A DNA stretch of 64,000 nt, from positions 297,549-361,548 of the forward strand of contig RQTK01000215.1 of the NCBI GenBank assembly GCA_003991915.1, in the 5' to 3' direction. Source of the DNA: Elysia chlorotica (Eukaryota; Mollusca; Gastropoda; Plakobranchidae). Positions 12,211 to 25,020 of this stretch are shown here, piece after piece. The notes below the pieces were generated by a model, which saw only the letters and a program-made list of their open reading frames with translations, searched no databases and had not been told where the DNA came from. Position 1 is the first letter of the stretch. Each line of letters opens with the position of its first letter. Both the position numbers and the translations under genes were made by a program.

Positions 12211-14018
12211 TTTGGTATAAAGTTTTGTGATAAATTGATCAAGTCTAATACATGCAGTAATACAATCAGATTATGTTAATGTTATGAATTTTAAAAAATA
12301 AGATCGCACAGTATGCAAAGTAGACTGCCGTGTGAAGTAAACGTACATACATACATGTACATACGTATTTCAATCCCTTTCATCCAAGTGCGTAAATAGG
12401 CCTATACATGTAGTACTAGTACTAGTACAACGTAAAACACTTCAGTATTCTCCCCATCAGACCGTTGAGTGTCAGCAAAGACACCCTAGAGCAGATACCT
12501 ATCGACCCACAATAGACAACTTGGACCAGTGCCACTGGAGATTTTTGACAGCATCATAACTTGATTTGGGAGGAAGAGGACACACCCAAGGATTTCCGAA
12601 ACACTACAGTTGTTTCCCTCCACAAGAGCAAGGACAGCAAATCTGATCAGATAAAGTAAGTTAATTCTACATGTATTGCGTTCCACTTTACCAAAAATTT
12701 TACTTTTCCCCAAAGAATTGTTTGTATCATTACTTATGCTGTAACAGTGTAAGTATTATATGTAATTACATGTACTATGTCTGCTGACTAGTGAACTATT
12801 TTCAGAATCGAATACCTATTTTCGCTAGAAAATCAATAACCTCTAGTTTTGAACCAGCTTGTACTCCTGGTCATAAAGTTTTTCTCACTAAGCAAACATT
12901 ACAAGCAAATTGTGGTCCATATTACATGTAGTAGTCACTCCATCTTTTTCAATAAACATTTTAAAAAGTTTAGTTTTAGACCAAAGAAATGAAAGTTTTA
13001 CGGAACTCTAATTACTTCGGATTTAATATGAGCATTTATTCATGTCAAAAGCATTGTACATGTAACATTTACTGTAACTTCGTTTCATCTATACAAGTAT
13101 ACTTGCTTTGCAAATTTTGTGAAATTCACAGTGAAGGGCGCAATGGAAAAACTGGCAATGTCACATTTTGGACACAGCATATATAAACCTACAAACTAAA
13201 TTGTGGGCAATAAATTAGCATAACATTATTCGTAAAAAAAAAAAGGTCCACCTATTAAATTAGAAGTACACAACAACTGGAACAAATTTAAAAGATGTTG
13301 AAACTTCAAAGTTAAAAATCAAGAAAAAAATCAGGAAATTTATACATGAATCACATGTTTACTGGTTGAGTCCTTCAAAGATGTGCCAGGACATCGGCAA
13401 CACTTTTCCCATAAGCCAGGACTCACATTGTGTAGTGTGGTATGCATGTAGCCTACACTAAAAAGGGTAGGTCACAATGAATGATAAATAGAGAGAGGGG
13501 AGGGAGAGAGGAAGAAAGAGTTCAAGCAGTCAGTTAAAAACGTGAGAATGAGCTCTGTGTGTGTGTGTGTGTGTGTGTCTGGTTGAGAATGAAGAGGCAG
13601 GGGAAAAGTTGTAGGTAGATGGGTGGAGGTATGATTGGCTCAACATGATGTTGGTAGAAAAATGTAATAGAAATATGATAATGGCAGTAGTGAGCGAACT
13701 TGAACGAACTATGCAGCCAAAGAATTATTCAAAATTAACAAGGTATTTTGTTGAATCCCGAGTAGTAATGTAAAACTAAGCTAATGAGTCCAAGTGGATG
13801 CTTAAAGTTAAATAATGCAGAGAGAAGACAAAAAATGGTTTGTGTGAGATGTGCAGTTCTCTATTGTCACAGACCAGAAAGACTTATTTGAGCTCAATTT
13901 AAAGACAGTTTTATCTGACTTAGATAATTAAACTACCATAAATAAAACTAACCTAAAAAAGAAGAGACGTAAGGGCAAAAGAACATGCTGTTAAGCTCAT
14001 GTAAGTATCAAAATGAAA
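12211..14018. other. FCP1 3' flank / 3' UTR region
   Basis: No coding sequence seen. The interval holds a (TG)n run at 13557-13577 and GA-rich patches around 13490-13520. The right part is presumably FCP1 3' UTR, transcribed on the minus strand. Confidence 0.5.
13035..13040 (-). promoter_or_regulatory. CTDP1: candidate FCP1 polyadenylation signal
   Basis: This is the nearest minus-strand AATAAA that I find downstream of the FCP1 stop, about 980 bases away. It is weak evidence without transcripts. Confidence 0.3.
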
Positions 14019-15825
14019 TTATTTGAATGAGGCCAGAAATTCTTTTTCCACAGCCTCTGCTATTTCATCATCAACTGAGCCAATAGAATCAGCCGAATTT
14101 GAGCTACAGCTCTCTTCTGGGTAAAGCGCACTAACATTTTTCTCTAACTCATTTTCTTCTATGTCTTCTTCTTCTTCTTCTGCATCAGACCTATCTTCAT
14201 CCATCTTTGGATTGTCTTTTGCTTCTGGGGACTTAAATGACTTTTTCCTAAGCTTCCATCCTCGAGGAAATTCTCCTGACAGGCTCTCAGAATCAGAATC
14301 TGAATCATCCCCTGAACCCAGCACATTTTTTCTCATTCTTTTGTCTCTCTCATCATCTGTTTCATCTGAGCTGTTATCATCTTCTCCTTCAAGAAAGAGG
14401 TCCACTTCTTTGTCCATGGACACAAGTTCCTCATCAGAAAAAGAACAAATGGGATTTACTGTAGCCTCATCATTGGTGCTACTAACATCATCAGACTTAG
14501 ATGCCACTGATGAGTCTGTGACCTTTTGTTTCTTTACAGCTCCTTCCTGATTCCCATACTGACCTTCAAGACTTTTATCCTGTTCAGCTTGCTCTCTGTT
14601 TCCCTGCTTTCTTTTGCTTCCCCTCTTCTTAGCTAAAGAGTCTGTATCATCTGCATTACCTTCTACTTTTGAATTAGGGCTATGATTATGGAGGGGAAAC
14701 AAACTTTCATCTACCCATTCCCATCGCTCACTGCAGGCCCATAACCAGTCGGCACTGACGATATGAAGTCCCTTCAATTTCAAGGCACTTTTATGTTTCC
14801 CTGTTCCAGCTTTGGCCGCCACTAGGTGAGTAGTGATATCATTCCCGTTTTTTGTCTTGGAGACCACAATGTCTGTTTGAATAGAGGCACCGAGAGCAGT
14901 GGCTACAACATAGGCTCTGCTTTTTTCTAAGGGCATATTTAGTGGGACCATACCACTAAACACAACATGGGCACCTTTCAGAACTTTTTTGCGGACATAG
15001 GGTACAATGCTTTTCAGATCTGGTAATTCTGCTGAACCATTTTTCTGAGACTGCTCATACATGTCATAGAATGCAGTGTGAATGCGAGTCAGGATCTCCT
15101 CCAAGTGAAGCAGATAATCATCAGTATCATCCCATTCTATTTCCTTTGGGGTTTCATCCACATTTTCTTTCATGGAAGCCATTTCCTTACTGCTTCCTCT
15201 CATAGAGTCTTTTCCGGAATTTTTTTCTTCATCCTCATTTGGCAGCAAGTTTGTCGTTTTGGTGACGTTTTCACTTTTTTGGGATGAGACCAGATTTGAA
15301 TTTATTGAGTTAACCGTATCAGTGTTTGTCAGGGTAACTTTTTTATCAGTTCTGTCTTTGTCTACTTGCTTATCCATTTGATCATCACAGACTGCTTTAA
15401 TACAATCTGTTAAAAGTTCTCCAGTATTAGATAGAGATTTTGAATCCTTTCTCAAAGGCTGTTCTTTTAAATCCTTTGGGCTTTCCTTTATGTCAATATG
15501 AAGTGCAAAATCCCCAGACAATCTTGTTGAGGCTTCCCTTGTCTTTTCATCTGTTTTGATTGTATCAGCATCAGCAGCTGGCTCTTCTGTCATTGGAGAT
15601 GGTGAATTCTCTTTACAGGGTTTATCTTTGGTTAAATGAACTTCCCTGTGTGTCAGTGGCTCATCATCATGTTCTTTTTTTGTTAATCCTGGAGGAGCAT
15701 TAATGTCTGCAGTACCTTGAAAGAAACGATATGGCTTAACATGAACCAGGTTGGGGGCAAAATTCCAGACATCCTCTCTATCATCAATTATACAGACAGT
15801 CTTGTCACCACATGGAAAAAGAGCT
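14019..15825 (-). CDS. CTDP1: CTDP1 terminal coding exon 6
   Basis: 1807 nt, residues 252-853 and stop. It starts A-L-F-P-C-G-D, then V-C-I-I-D266-D267-R-E-D-V-W. A poorly conserved low-complexity linker (about 300-500) precedes the BRCT domain (G536-A-H-V-V-F-S-G ... S-A-D-W-L-W) and the acidic tail. The acceptor is TTTCTTGCAG. The frame stays open 63 codons into the upstream intron. Confidence 0.95.
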
Positions 15826-16578
15826 CTGCAAGAAAATAAGATTGTACAATTGTTGTAATATCCATAAGGTAATTGTGAATAAAAATCAATAAATTTGAAT
15901 GGCTCATTCATGCAATAATGACTTAACTCTTTAAACCCGAGCGAGCAGTTAATGTGACAAGCAGCCGCAGCATGTGGCTGATAAACAGGCCAATTATAAA
16001 TAGAAGCTACCAAGCTCGATAGTTTCTAATTACAATCGGTCTGTTTATGGGCCGCACACTATGACTGCTTGTCATACAGTGTGATTTTACTGGCCATTCG
16101 GATTTAAAGTTAAAGGAGTTAAGAAATTTCAAAACCCAATCATCTTTGAAGAGATCGAAAAATGCATTGAAAACCAGATAGCAAATTTTTTTTTTTTTGG
16201 ATTAACATTTGCTGTGCCTTAAGTATTCCAATTTTTTTTCTTATAAATGCCATAAAAACAAACATTGATTATTTGATTCATTAGTTTACTAAGGAAAATT
16301 ACAGTAACACTGAAATTCCATAAAAAAGTTTGTTCAAGCATAATTATTTTAAAGCATGGCCAATAACTAGGCAATCAAGTCTATAATAGTTATGCAAAAA
16401 GAGTGAAGATATAAAACCCTTTGGTCTATGTTATGCAAATTGTTAGTTCCCAAACTACACTTGTTTAATAACAAATATAAAACTTCAGGCCCTAATTACA
16501 TGATAGTGGAGATTTTGTCTACTTGAAACAAGCAAAAAACATAATAGATTGATATTTTTATTTAAAACCTTGAAGCCC

Positions 16579-16628
<50 letters not shown>

Positions 16629-16630
16629 TC

Positions 16631-16676
<46 letters not shown>

Positions 16677-19600
16677 GGATTCAGAGGTGAACTCTCAAAG
16701 GAGCAAACAATGAAAATTTCAGAAGGCATAACTATGACGCAGACAAATGAAGGTGAAATCCATATGGGCTTACTTTAAGTTGGCAGTCTTAGACATAGCA
16801 TCAAAGCACTCATCCCGGGACAGAATGCGATGTGAGAAGTACTTTTCATCAGGGTCCAAAAATCGAGCAATAATATGGGCGTACATTCGCACTCCAAACG
16901 TACAGATGTGTAGCTCATACATTTTGGATACAGCCTCTATAAAGCGCAGAGTGAAGGGTCGAAATCGAGTGTGATACCACATCTGATTCTTTCCATGCCA
17001 CAGCTGGAAATGTTTAACATCCTGCGGAATGATAAACAAAACTAATCTTTTAAATTTAATAGTTGTAAGTGGAAACTGTATACATCAAAATATGCATCTG
17101 AACAAATTAAAAGAAAGTGCGATTCATTTTTGTATGTCATTTTCTTTAATGAAGAAAAACGCAATAAAACACAACAGTCAAATACTTGAAAAATATTAAA
17201 ATCAGTAAGTATTGCACAGAATTTTAGATTATTCATTCTAAACTTATCCTCCCTGAAGAAAATAACAACTTTTCACTGTTTTTATGGAAAGAAAAATTTA
17301 AGACAAAGTGCCTTTACTTCTGTTTTTCTTTCCTTAGACAAGGGTGACACAGTTGTTATAGAAAAAAGAAAACTTTGACAATTCTTCAAGTTATATATAT
17401 AAGTGTTGCACTTGATCCCATGCCTTTCGTTGACCTTTTCACTCAACTACGAAGGTTTTGTTGAAGTGTTCTTAAACTATTTATAGAACGTTTTGTTTTA
17501 GCAATTTTTAAAACGAGAAGTAGCTGGTAAATATTATGAAAGAGCAATTACAGAATAGACACCAATCAATCATTATTTGATATCTCTGCACCACAATCTA
17601 ATAAGAACTTTTTTTTTTATTGTTATTCAGCAATGTACACTAGTCTTATTCATATATATACCATTTGCAACTACTAATATAATGCTCCATCGATACAGCA
17701 GTTGGTCATGCTTTTATATATACACTATTTGAAGGTCTACCTCATGCAAAATATTTTTGATTACATCAGTGATGATAACGAGGAACAGTGAAAAAGAAGG
17801 AAATTTTCCAAAGACCCAACTTGAACCCCTAACAGCGATAAAAACGTTCACTTCTAGATCTAGTTCAAACAACACCAAGAGCAAAAATGAAACAATAATA
17901 ACATTGCAAGATATTGCTGGTTTCAATAATGCACTTTTGAGGGAAGAGAAACAGTTTTATGGGCTTGTAATGTATGCGGCCCCATTTAATTAGGTGATAG
18001 ATGGGTGCATTGCATTTGTTTCTTCAACTTTTGGGAATTGAAATTCATTCTTTATTGAAGAATAATTTTCTAATTTTAAGAGCTCCCTAAACAATACCTT
18101 AAAATTCATGATGAGATCTAGATCTAGTTTTTAGACCTCCTCGTATGTAATGGCTGGGCCTAGACTTGATCTAGATCTAGTCGCACACTGTATGATTAGA
18201 TCTAGATTAGCTCCTAGATTCTAAGACCTTTAAAACTGAGACTGAGCAACGGTCACAATCTACATCTAGACCTAAACCAAGAAGAACCCCCCCCCCCATA
18301 AATAATAGCTTTAATCTAGCTTAAGCTTCTAAATATATCTCGAAAATACATCTTGTTTGGATATCTAGAGAAGTTAAATATTAGGAAAAGTCAAGATGTG
18401 AAGACTGAAGAACTGAAGAACATATATGAAGGAAATCGCAAAACCATGTTATCAAATTAATTATTAAGAAAGGAAAAGGTATCTATATGATGATAATTAC
18501 TGCCCATCTTTAATACACACAAATAAATAAAGAGCTGTATGGTGTATTCTAACAGTACAGTCAAATAAGTTATTTTCGGAAGGCTTAAGTCCCGAACAGG
18601 GAAGGGTGCAGAAGGCACTAAAATTATGCAGGGTCAAATTGTTAGGACTACGCATAATTTTGCTTAGATTTGACCCCATATAATTTTGCTTGGCTTCCGC
18701 GACCCTCCAAGCCTGACATGCATTCATTAACTATGAACGCATGTCCAACTTAATTGCCAAATCTTACAATTTGACTGCATAATTTTGCTTCGCTTCCGTG
18801 ACCCTCCTTGCTCGGAGGATATAAGAGGAAAATATGGAGGAGGAGGAGAAAAAGACGCAGATTTCCGGGTAAGGTATCACTGTTGCGTGAGGTATATTAT
18901 TTATTTTCAATCATATTCTTTTTCTCAATTTTATCCTTATACTCTGGTACTAAACTCCAAACATCAATCTCAATACCCACTATTGTCATTCTTCAAGTCT
19001 TTACGCTGTTTTCCAAATTGTAGTTTTCAAAGCATATATATTCTTCTTTAGCTGTATAACTTTTTTCCATATTTTGCACATGTAGAAAGCATTGTGGTGC
19101 CTCTCATATTCTCGTTGGATTTGTGACATATGCAAATTTCAGTGATAATAAGCCCTTTGATAAACAAATGGAAATCATACGAAATCAAGATTAAGAAAAA
19201 CATTTATTAAAATTTCTTAATATGCACTCCTTTTGATTGTTTGAAAATAGTCAAAATAATGAAAGATGTTTTTAAACCCTGGAAATAGGCTACATCCTTG
19301 GCCTCAGCGATTTTTAATCAAGGAATATAAATCATATCATTAGAAAAATTACAGATGAAAAAAAAAAAGTATATACCTGGTGATTCCATTCCCATAATTG
19401 AGAGTAACTAATAACAATATCTTATGTTTATTTCAATTTAGAACTATACACAAAAGATACCTTTAAATTTGGTGGAATGTTATCATTGGTTGTGTGAATC
19501 AAAGTTTGATCTAGATCTACTAGAAGAACAAGCTTCCTTTGTCTCAATAGACGACTTTCATCTTCTTTGCCAATCTCCAGAGCTTGCTGAAAGGTTAAAA

Positions 19601-22600
19601 AAACAAAAAACAAAGTTTATAAAACCACCAAAAAATATAAAAATCCATTATTTTAAAATCAAAGATAGTTGACATTTCATTTCATGACCACATTACAATG
19701 GAAATCATTCCAGTTTAAAACAACAGCATGAAAAAATGTGTCCTGACCAATGAGGGGGTTTGGCAAGTTACATAACATATGCAGTGAAAACCAAAAAAAA
19801 ATATAAAAAAATGAGCCTGACACTGAATTCTGCAACAGGAAAGGTTATATATTTTCTCTTCGACTCTATTAGAATTTGATTTCTTTAATTGATTCTCTTA
19901 ATTTGAACCTAGCATTATACATTACAAAAGTGTTATCTGTAGGCGGCATTCAATGCTTATTGCTGCACAAGACATGCCTTAAGAAGATGTTTGGGGGGGG
20001 GGGGGGTTGGTTGGTTGGTTTAACGTCCAACAGCAGCACTATATAGGCTTTATTGTGGACGGACCCCAAGACAGATGTCTGACAATTTTATGTGCTGCCA
20101 CACACGAGACAGGGCAGGGATACCATGACTCCTGTCTCAGACAGTCACATGCCTTAAGAAGACATTGGTTGTGAGAAGGTTGCTATAGAAAGAAAACAAT
20201 AGAAAATCTCTAATTAATGCAATTTTTTCAAATAAGGTAAGCAGCTGTATATATCTTTTTGCCACTTAAAAAATTTGAAAACCTCTCAATTCAAAGGTTT
20301 GATCCAATCCCACTGTAGATTAACAAGGCAGAGAGGAAAGTTTACGCCGCCTGGCTTACCTCTTGGCTAACAATAAGCTCAGGAATGCTGTGTACCATTG
20401 CCACACTTGCGGAGATTGATGTTTTTCTGTCCCCAGGTAGGCCCAAATTTCTGTCACCAAAAATAAATATGTCACCACCAAATCTGTTTCCACCTCTTCA
20501 AGTATTAGTTTGCACCATAAATAATTCAGTAGAACTGTTGTTGCCAGCTCACTTTAGTACATGTATATGACTCTCCAATAGTTTAGTAAAAAAAGAAACT
20601 CTGAAAGTCTGAAAATAATTTTTTTTCTAAACTTTTTTGTTTTGTTAAAAAAAACAACATGACATACTAATCTTTATCAAGTCTATTATGTTCTTAATTG
20701 AAACCTAAGTCTTAACCTAAAGTCTTTAAAAAACTGTCGGTTTCGTATTTACGTAACATGAATACAGAATTAGAAAGAAGAATAATCCCATGTAATTAGC
20801 CTACCCCCTCATACTTCAACTCTTGAAATATTCTTGATTAAGGTCTCTTTACAGAAATTAGATAAATATTAAGAACAAAAACTCTTGCTTTTTCAAAGAA
20901 AAAGTAAAAACCTGCTATAAATGTAATTATTGATGGAAAAGGAGTGGAACAAGTTCAAAGTTTTGTATATTTAGGCCAACTAATAACAGAAGATGGAAAA
21001 AAATGATACAGAAATTAAGAAAAGGATTGAAATGGCAAAAACAAATTTTTCAAAACTAAAGCAGGAGTGGATCTCAACTGACACTTGCACACACATCACA
21101 GAAGAGAAGAACTTGAAACACCAGATCAACCAGGTACAGGGCATAGAGGAAAAACACACACTACAAGCTCGATACTGGGAGAAGAATAGAGAGGTGAAAA
21201 AAAGTGCCAGGACAGACAAAAGAAATTACACAGAGGAACTGACAACAAATGCAGAGGCTGCAGAAAGTCCAAGAAATATGAAGAGACTATGAAATCACCA
21301 GGACTCTCTCGCGGAGGAACAGAAACCCCAGCCATCCCTTCAAAGACAAGAATGGAAACTTGATACCTGGCAAAGAAGAAAAGAGGACAGGGTGGGCGGA
21401 GCACTTCAAGGAAACACTCAACAGACCTGCCCCACTGGCCCCACCAGATATCCCACCACCAACTGAGCTCCTTGACATCAACACCAACCCTCCAAGCGGG
21501 GCAGAGATCGCCAAAGCCATTAAGTCTCTCAAATCAGGAAAGGCAGAAGGTCCAGACAGCATACCACCTGAGGCTCTTAAGGCTGACATACAGACCTCAA
21601 CTGACATGCTGCACCCACTTCTATGCAAGATCTGGGAACGACAGCAATTTCCAGAAGACTATCTTGGACAAGAGACTCCGAGATGAACAGGCAAGCTTCC
21701 GATAAGACTGTATGTGCACAGACCACATAGCTACCATGCTCATCATCATCAAACAGTCACTGGAGTTGCAGCACTTGTAGACTTTCAAAAAGCATTTGAC
21801 AGCGTCAATCGAGATGTCATCTGGAGACTGATGTACCACTATGGCTCTCCACCAAAGTTCGTCACCATAATTCAACAACTTTATAAACATACCACTTGTC
21901 AAGTCATCCACAATGGTAAACTAACGGAACCCTTCTACGTAAAGACTGAAAGAGAGAAATATTAAATATTACAGACATGTAAGAAGTCACAGTACATTGT
22001 AGAAGAAGATTGTAGAGGGTATGGTGGAAGGTAAGAGGGGTAGAGGAAGGAGGCGGATAAACTGGGTCAAGAATGTGGAGGACTCGACTGGAATGAAAAT
22101 CAACGAGTGTTGCAAGATTGCACTTAAACGAGAAAGATGGAAGACCATGGTATCCAACCTCTGGAAATAGAGGGAACTCTGACTGACTGACTGAAGGTCT
22201 CTTAAAGTAAACTCATTTATGTGAAAAATTTAGGCATTTCATAATTTTATACCTTCTATTAAAAACTCTTCTTCGATATACATGAATGTCTATGGGTTTT
22301 TTTCTTTCTTAAAAATTCTTTAGAAATCAATATAAACACACACACACACATATCCACCAATTAAAAAATAAATTAACTTATTTATACCTTAAATTGAAGT
22401 ATATTTGTTCATTAAATTTAAAAGAAAAAAGGGTGATTTTTTCCTTTCCAGTTCGTATAGCTTCTCTTTGGTTTTAGAATTAAAATTATGCTTACTCTCT
22501 TAGGTCCATTCCACACTCAGCACACATGTCTTTCATAATGGTTGGGTGAGAGCAAGTCTTATCATCAGTAGAACGCATAATTAGTAGCACATCTCTGCAA

Positions 22601-24107
22601 AATGGAAAAACAAATAATTGTAAAGTTTAGAATAGACAAATGTTTTAAAATGCATTGTTATTGATCTGAAACATCACGTTAATGTTTAATAAAATATCTA
22701 TAAAACGGTTGAGTCTATGTAACGCAATATATATAAATGTGTTTCTGACCAATTAATGTACAGAAATTCTGTGTATCGACATAACATTTTATGTAACCCT
22801 CATGGTGAGGAGCAGTCTACCTGAATGGACAGATAGCCGGTCAGGGAATAGCACTGGTGCCTGGTTGTGTAAAATTGAAGTAGAGCAGTATTGTTCACCT
22901 GGTATTATATATATTATCAATATTTTTCAAGTTGTAAGTACGTAAAACTATATATTTCTATTGCGCTGAAAAGTTAGTTGATTTCACTATACCTTGTTTG
23001 TTTTCGCTTTTTCATAATCTTTAATACCTTTGTGTGTTGGAATAAGAGAGAAACTATTTACAGCTTTGTTTCCTGTAGGTAAACACAATTAAACTAACTT
23101 TAAATAGCTGTGGCTGCAATGTGTTTCAGTTCAAAACCTTTCTTACATAAAACGATATTCCTCATGTTTGTCCCCTGACTAAAAGGTTCATGGACGTAGC
23201 ACTTTTGTAGCTCCAATTTAAAGTTCTACAATACAAAAATGGAAACACCAGCTGAGGATTGAACATCAGCCATCTCACTCTCAAACCCAAGGCAAAAATA
23301 TTAGACTGTGGTACCTCTTAGTAATATATTGCTAAAATGTAATTTTCAAATCAATATCATGTCCCAAAGTTTTCCAAAATTGATGGATGGAAATAGGAAA
23401 AACAAAGGAGGGGGGGGGGGGTCGAGGGGATACTCCCTTCTCTCCAGTACTGAGCACTGACGACAGCTATCTTTACACCCCTAATGACCCAAAGTTTATT
23501 AGATCTTCATCCTATGCTTTTCTACAAAAATCTCACAACAGGTGTCCGTGTCCATTTTAGGACACATGCATGATCATAAACTGCCAATTGTTTTCATCTC
23601 CCCTTCACCCAGAACTGATCAGAGGCCCAACTTCCTTAGCGCAACAAAGGTTGGTCTTCTAAAATAATAAAATAGCTCAAAGACTCCCCGTTCGAACAAT
23701 GTAGCGGTATCAATACCCACAGATACCCTCAAATGGTCAGTAACATCGAACAATAATCTTGTAACAAGCAAACATACCAAGAAACCAGACCTCACACCTC
23801 GTCATAAGATTGATGGAGCAGGAAAGACCAGAAAAGTCGCACATTTTCATTGGTCAACTTTTCAGCAAAATAGAATTAAAATATACTTCTATGAACTTAA
23901 AACTGCTAGAAATAAAACAAATGTCGACGATATCAGCCCAACACTGAGAGGATCAGTTGACTAGGTTGACTATAGGCCTACTGCGACACATACTCCATTT
24001 TTTCACACAGTCACCCGTCCATGTCCGCTCCAAACTGGTCATCTGGCCGTTCAGGCGGACTGCTCAGCACAGCAGAGGTAAAGTTTACAATGACACAGAA
24101 AGAGAGA

Positions 24108-24190
<83 letters not shown>

Positions 24191-24888
24191 TGTTATTCCT
24201 ACACCGCTCCAACTGTACCTAAACATTTATAACACTCTAACACTTAGTGCGGGTCAGATGGCACTCTAGCTAAGCTGTCTATACAGCTATCCATGGCTAA
24301 CACTGGCTAACCGGTATTAGACAAACTGCACTATAGACTTACGAACACAAGTGCCATCCACGAGCTGTGCTTTAACTCCAAACTAACACTACAACTTATA
24401 CTAAACACTTACCCTCGAGGAACACTTTGTTGGGCAGATACAAGTAGATGGACAAATACAAAGGTTGTAACACAAATTTCCCGAAGGTCAGAGAAGGCCG
24501 TCTGGTTCAACTTTTCCCGAAGGTCAGAGAAGGCCGTCTGGTTCAACTTCACTTCAAAAACTGACTAAGTAAGTAAGTTAATGTCACTTGTAACCTAGTT
24601 ACCTTTGCACTTGATGAACACACCAAAAGACACAAACAGAGTTGTTGTTGAGTTGGTTTAACGTCCAACATCAGCAGGTTTTATATAGGTAGTTCTATAT
24701 AGGCTGTATTGTGGACGGGCCCCAAGACTAACGTCTATATAGGCTGTATTGTGGACGGACCCCAAGACTAACGTCTGACAATTTTATGTGCTGCTACACA
24801 CGAGACAGGGTGGGGATGCCAATCGCCAGGGTTCGAACCCGGACCTTTTGCGTCTAAAGCCGATTCTCTACTCCAGGACCACAGGAAC

Positions 24889-24921
<33 letters not shown>

Positions 24922-24962
24922 AAGAGAGAGAGAGAGAGAGAAGAAGAAGAAGAAGAAGAAGA

Positions 24963-25020
<58 letters not shown>

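Noticed and set aside
14161..14550. 129-codon plus-strand Ser-rich ORF
   Set aside because: Antisense shadow of the acidic tail of FCP1.
15826..16013. Amino end of the 664-codon ORF as the true start of a protein
   Set aside because: A good acceptor at 15826 and exact phase joining to exon 5 (N-L-K / A-L-F-P-C-G-D) show that this part is intron.
24829..24840. tRNA gene suggested by a perfect B box
   Set aside because: The following sequence is the shared SINE body and no cloverleaf acceptor stem is present.
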